A program made the position numbers and the translations under genes. A stretch of DNA of 64,000 bases from Ferrimonas senticii DSM 18821. Its GTDB lineage: Bacteria; Pseudomonadota; Gammaproteobacteria; Enterobacterales; Shewanellaceae. This document shows positions 62,939 through 64,000 of this stretch, piece by piece. The notes below the pieces were generated by a model. The model was not told the origin of the DNA, made no database searches, and worked only from the letters and a program-made list of their open reading frames with translations. The stretch is taken from NCBI RefSeq assembly GCF_000422665.1, contig NZ_AUGM01000001.1, positions 365,352 to 429,351 on the forward strand, given 5' to 3'. Position 1 is the stretch's first letter. Each line of letters begins with the position of its first letter.

Positions 62939-63523
62939 ATGCGTCTTACCGATGTTGAGATCATTGAACATTTGAACAGCAACCTGATTGTGGTCGAGCC
63001 GCGCCCAAGCGACGACAAAATCAGTGGTGTCAGCTTGGATGTAACCCTCGGCAATAAGTTTCGAGTGTTTAAAGATCACACCGCATCGCACATTGATCTG
63101 TCCGGTCCACGTTCGCACGTGCAAACCCAATTGGATCAGGTGATGAGCGACGAGCTGCATATCGCCGACGACCAACAATTTTTCCTGCACCCAGGCGAAT
63201 TGGCGTTGGGGATCACCCATGAATCGGTGACGCTGCCGGCCAATATCGTTGGTTGGTTGGATGGCCGTTCGTCGTTGGCACGTTTAGGGTTGATGGTTCA
63301 CGTAACCGCCCACCGCATCGATCCAGGCTGGTCTGGTAACATCGTATTGGAGTTCTTCAACAGCGGTAAATTGCCATTGGCATTGAGCCCACGAATGGCA
63401 ATTGGCGCCCTGAACTTTGAAAAGCTGGGGCGTGATTGTGCTCGCCCATACAATTCACGCGCCGATGCCAAATACCGTGGCCAAAATGGTGCGGTTGCTA
63501 GCCGCATCAGTCAGGACGGCTAA
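62939..63523 (+). CDS. dcd: dCTP deaminase
   Basis: Deaminates dCTP to dUTP. 194 residues: [56 protein letters not shown] and [20 protein letters not shown], with the Ser-Arg and Glu of the active site (GRSSLAR, VLEFFN). AAGGA lies before ATG 62939. Its stop overlaps the pabC start by one base (TAATG). Confidence 0.96.
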   Translation: MRLTDVEIIEHLNSNLIVVEPRPSDDKISGVSLDVTLGNKFRVFKDHTASHIDLSGPRSHVQTQLDQVMSDELHIADDQQFFLHPGELALGITHESVTLPANIVGWLDGRSSLARLGLMVHVTAHRIDPGWSGNIVLEFFNSGKLPLALSPRMAIGALNFEKLGRDCARPYNSRADAKYRGQNGAVASRISQDG

Positions 63524-64000
63524 TGGCATTCTGGCTTAATGGCCAAGCGGCCACGCACACCTCGCTGGCTGAACGTGGTCTTACCTTGGGTGATGGCCAC
63601 TTCACCACGATGTTGGTATGCGATGGCGAAATTCAGTTGTGGCCGCTGCATCGACAGCGACTGCAACACGCCAATCTCGTCTTTGGCTTTGCCATGGACA
63701 GCGCCGATTGGTACCAACTTGAACAGCACCTAAGCCAAGTCGCCAGTAATTTAAAGCAAGCGGTACTGCGGTTAAGCTTGACCCGTGGTCAATCTGGTCG
63801 CGGTTATCACGGCAACTGGCAGGTCAAACCGCAGTGGCTGCTGGCGCTTAGCCAATACCCAAGTCACTATCAGCAATGGCAGCAGCAGGGCATTGCCGCA
63901 TTGTTGGCGCAGCAGACGCTTGCCAGTGGTAGTGCTTTGGTTGGCTTGAAAACGCTGGGGCGTGCCGAGCAGGTGTTGTTAAAACAAGAAGCTGACCAGC
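63523..64000 (+). CDS. pabC: Aminodeoxychorismate lyase PabC (partial, 3' end outside the window)
   Basis: PLP-dependent fold-type IV enzyme that releases pyruvate from aminodeoxychorismate to give p-aminobenzoate for folate. 159 residues are visible: [47 protein letters not shown], and the lysine that holds PLP in VGLKTLGRAEQVLLKQEA. Translationally coupled to dcd. Confidence 0.9.
   Translation, partial: MAFWLNGQAATHTSLAERGLTLGDGHFTTMLVCDGEIQLWPLHRQRLQHANLVFGFAMDSADWYQLEQHLSQVASNLKQAVLRLSLTRGQSGRGYHGNWQVKPQWLLALSQYPSHYQQWQQQGIAALLAQQTLASGSALVGLKTLGRAEQVLLKQEADQ

Overview
The window reads as chromosome of a gammaproteobacterium of the Alteromonadales type (Shewanella/Ferrimonas-like). This rests on close E. 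coli-like versions of thrS-infC-rpmI-rplT (with an AUU-initiated infC), metG/apbC/udk/dcd, potABCD and ldhA, combined with a VctDGC/VctP-type siderophore importer, a Caulobacter-type TonB receptor and a predicted ferrosome (fez) operon. The genus is an inference; no rRNA is present to settle it.

Layout. 1-5.7 kb: end of an amidohydrolase gene, truC, an unknown gene, a TPR-GGDEF diguanylate cyclase, DUF1294 and gloA. 5.7-9.6 kb: minus-strand potABCD polyamine importer. 10-11.8 kb: a second membrane diguanylate cyclase. 12-18.3 kb: TonB receptor, two permeases, ATPase, binding protein and DUF3861, preceded by two Fur-like palindromes. 18.3-18.8 kb: a 247-bp MITE-like element and a 27-residue membrane peptide gene with its own promoter and terminator. 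18.9-24.8 kb: Cu/Ag-efflux operon (two small Cys/His-rich secreted proteins, a CusB with extra metal-binding repeats, CusA). 24.9-29.6 kb: a predicted ferrosome cluster, a five-gene operon ending in a P1B-type ATPase with an unusual YSC transmembrane motif, plus a divergent gene and a Cys-rich gene, each next to a Fur-like box. 29.7-31.4 kb: a frameshifted IS4-family element inserted inside a second MITE copy. 31.5-33.2 kb: an Mn exporter followed by debris (truncated TonB receptor, UmuD-like remnant under a LexA box). 33.5-43.1 kb: a complete type I-F CRISPR-Cas locus (cas1, cas2-3, csy1-4) with 21 intact repeats and a decayed last repeat. 43.4-43.7 kb: three tRNA-Val(GAC) genes. 44-46.9 kb: a large TonB receptor. 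47-64 kb: core genes (DUF3080, norM, ribE, pteridine reductase, fructosamine kinase, thrS-infC-rpmI-rplT, DUF1853, ldhA, Nif3 family, metG, apbC, udk, dcd, pabC).

How it fits together. Much of the first half deals with metals: siderophore-iron import, Cu/Ag export, a putative iron-storage organelle and Mn export. Three of the Fur-like boxes share the half ATTCGCATT, which suggests one iron regulon covering siderophore uptake and the ferrosome genes. The stretch from about 29.7 to 43.7 kb is the accessory part of the window: insertion element, gene debris, CRISPR-Cas and a tRNA cluster.
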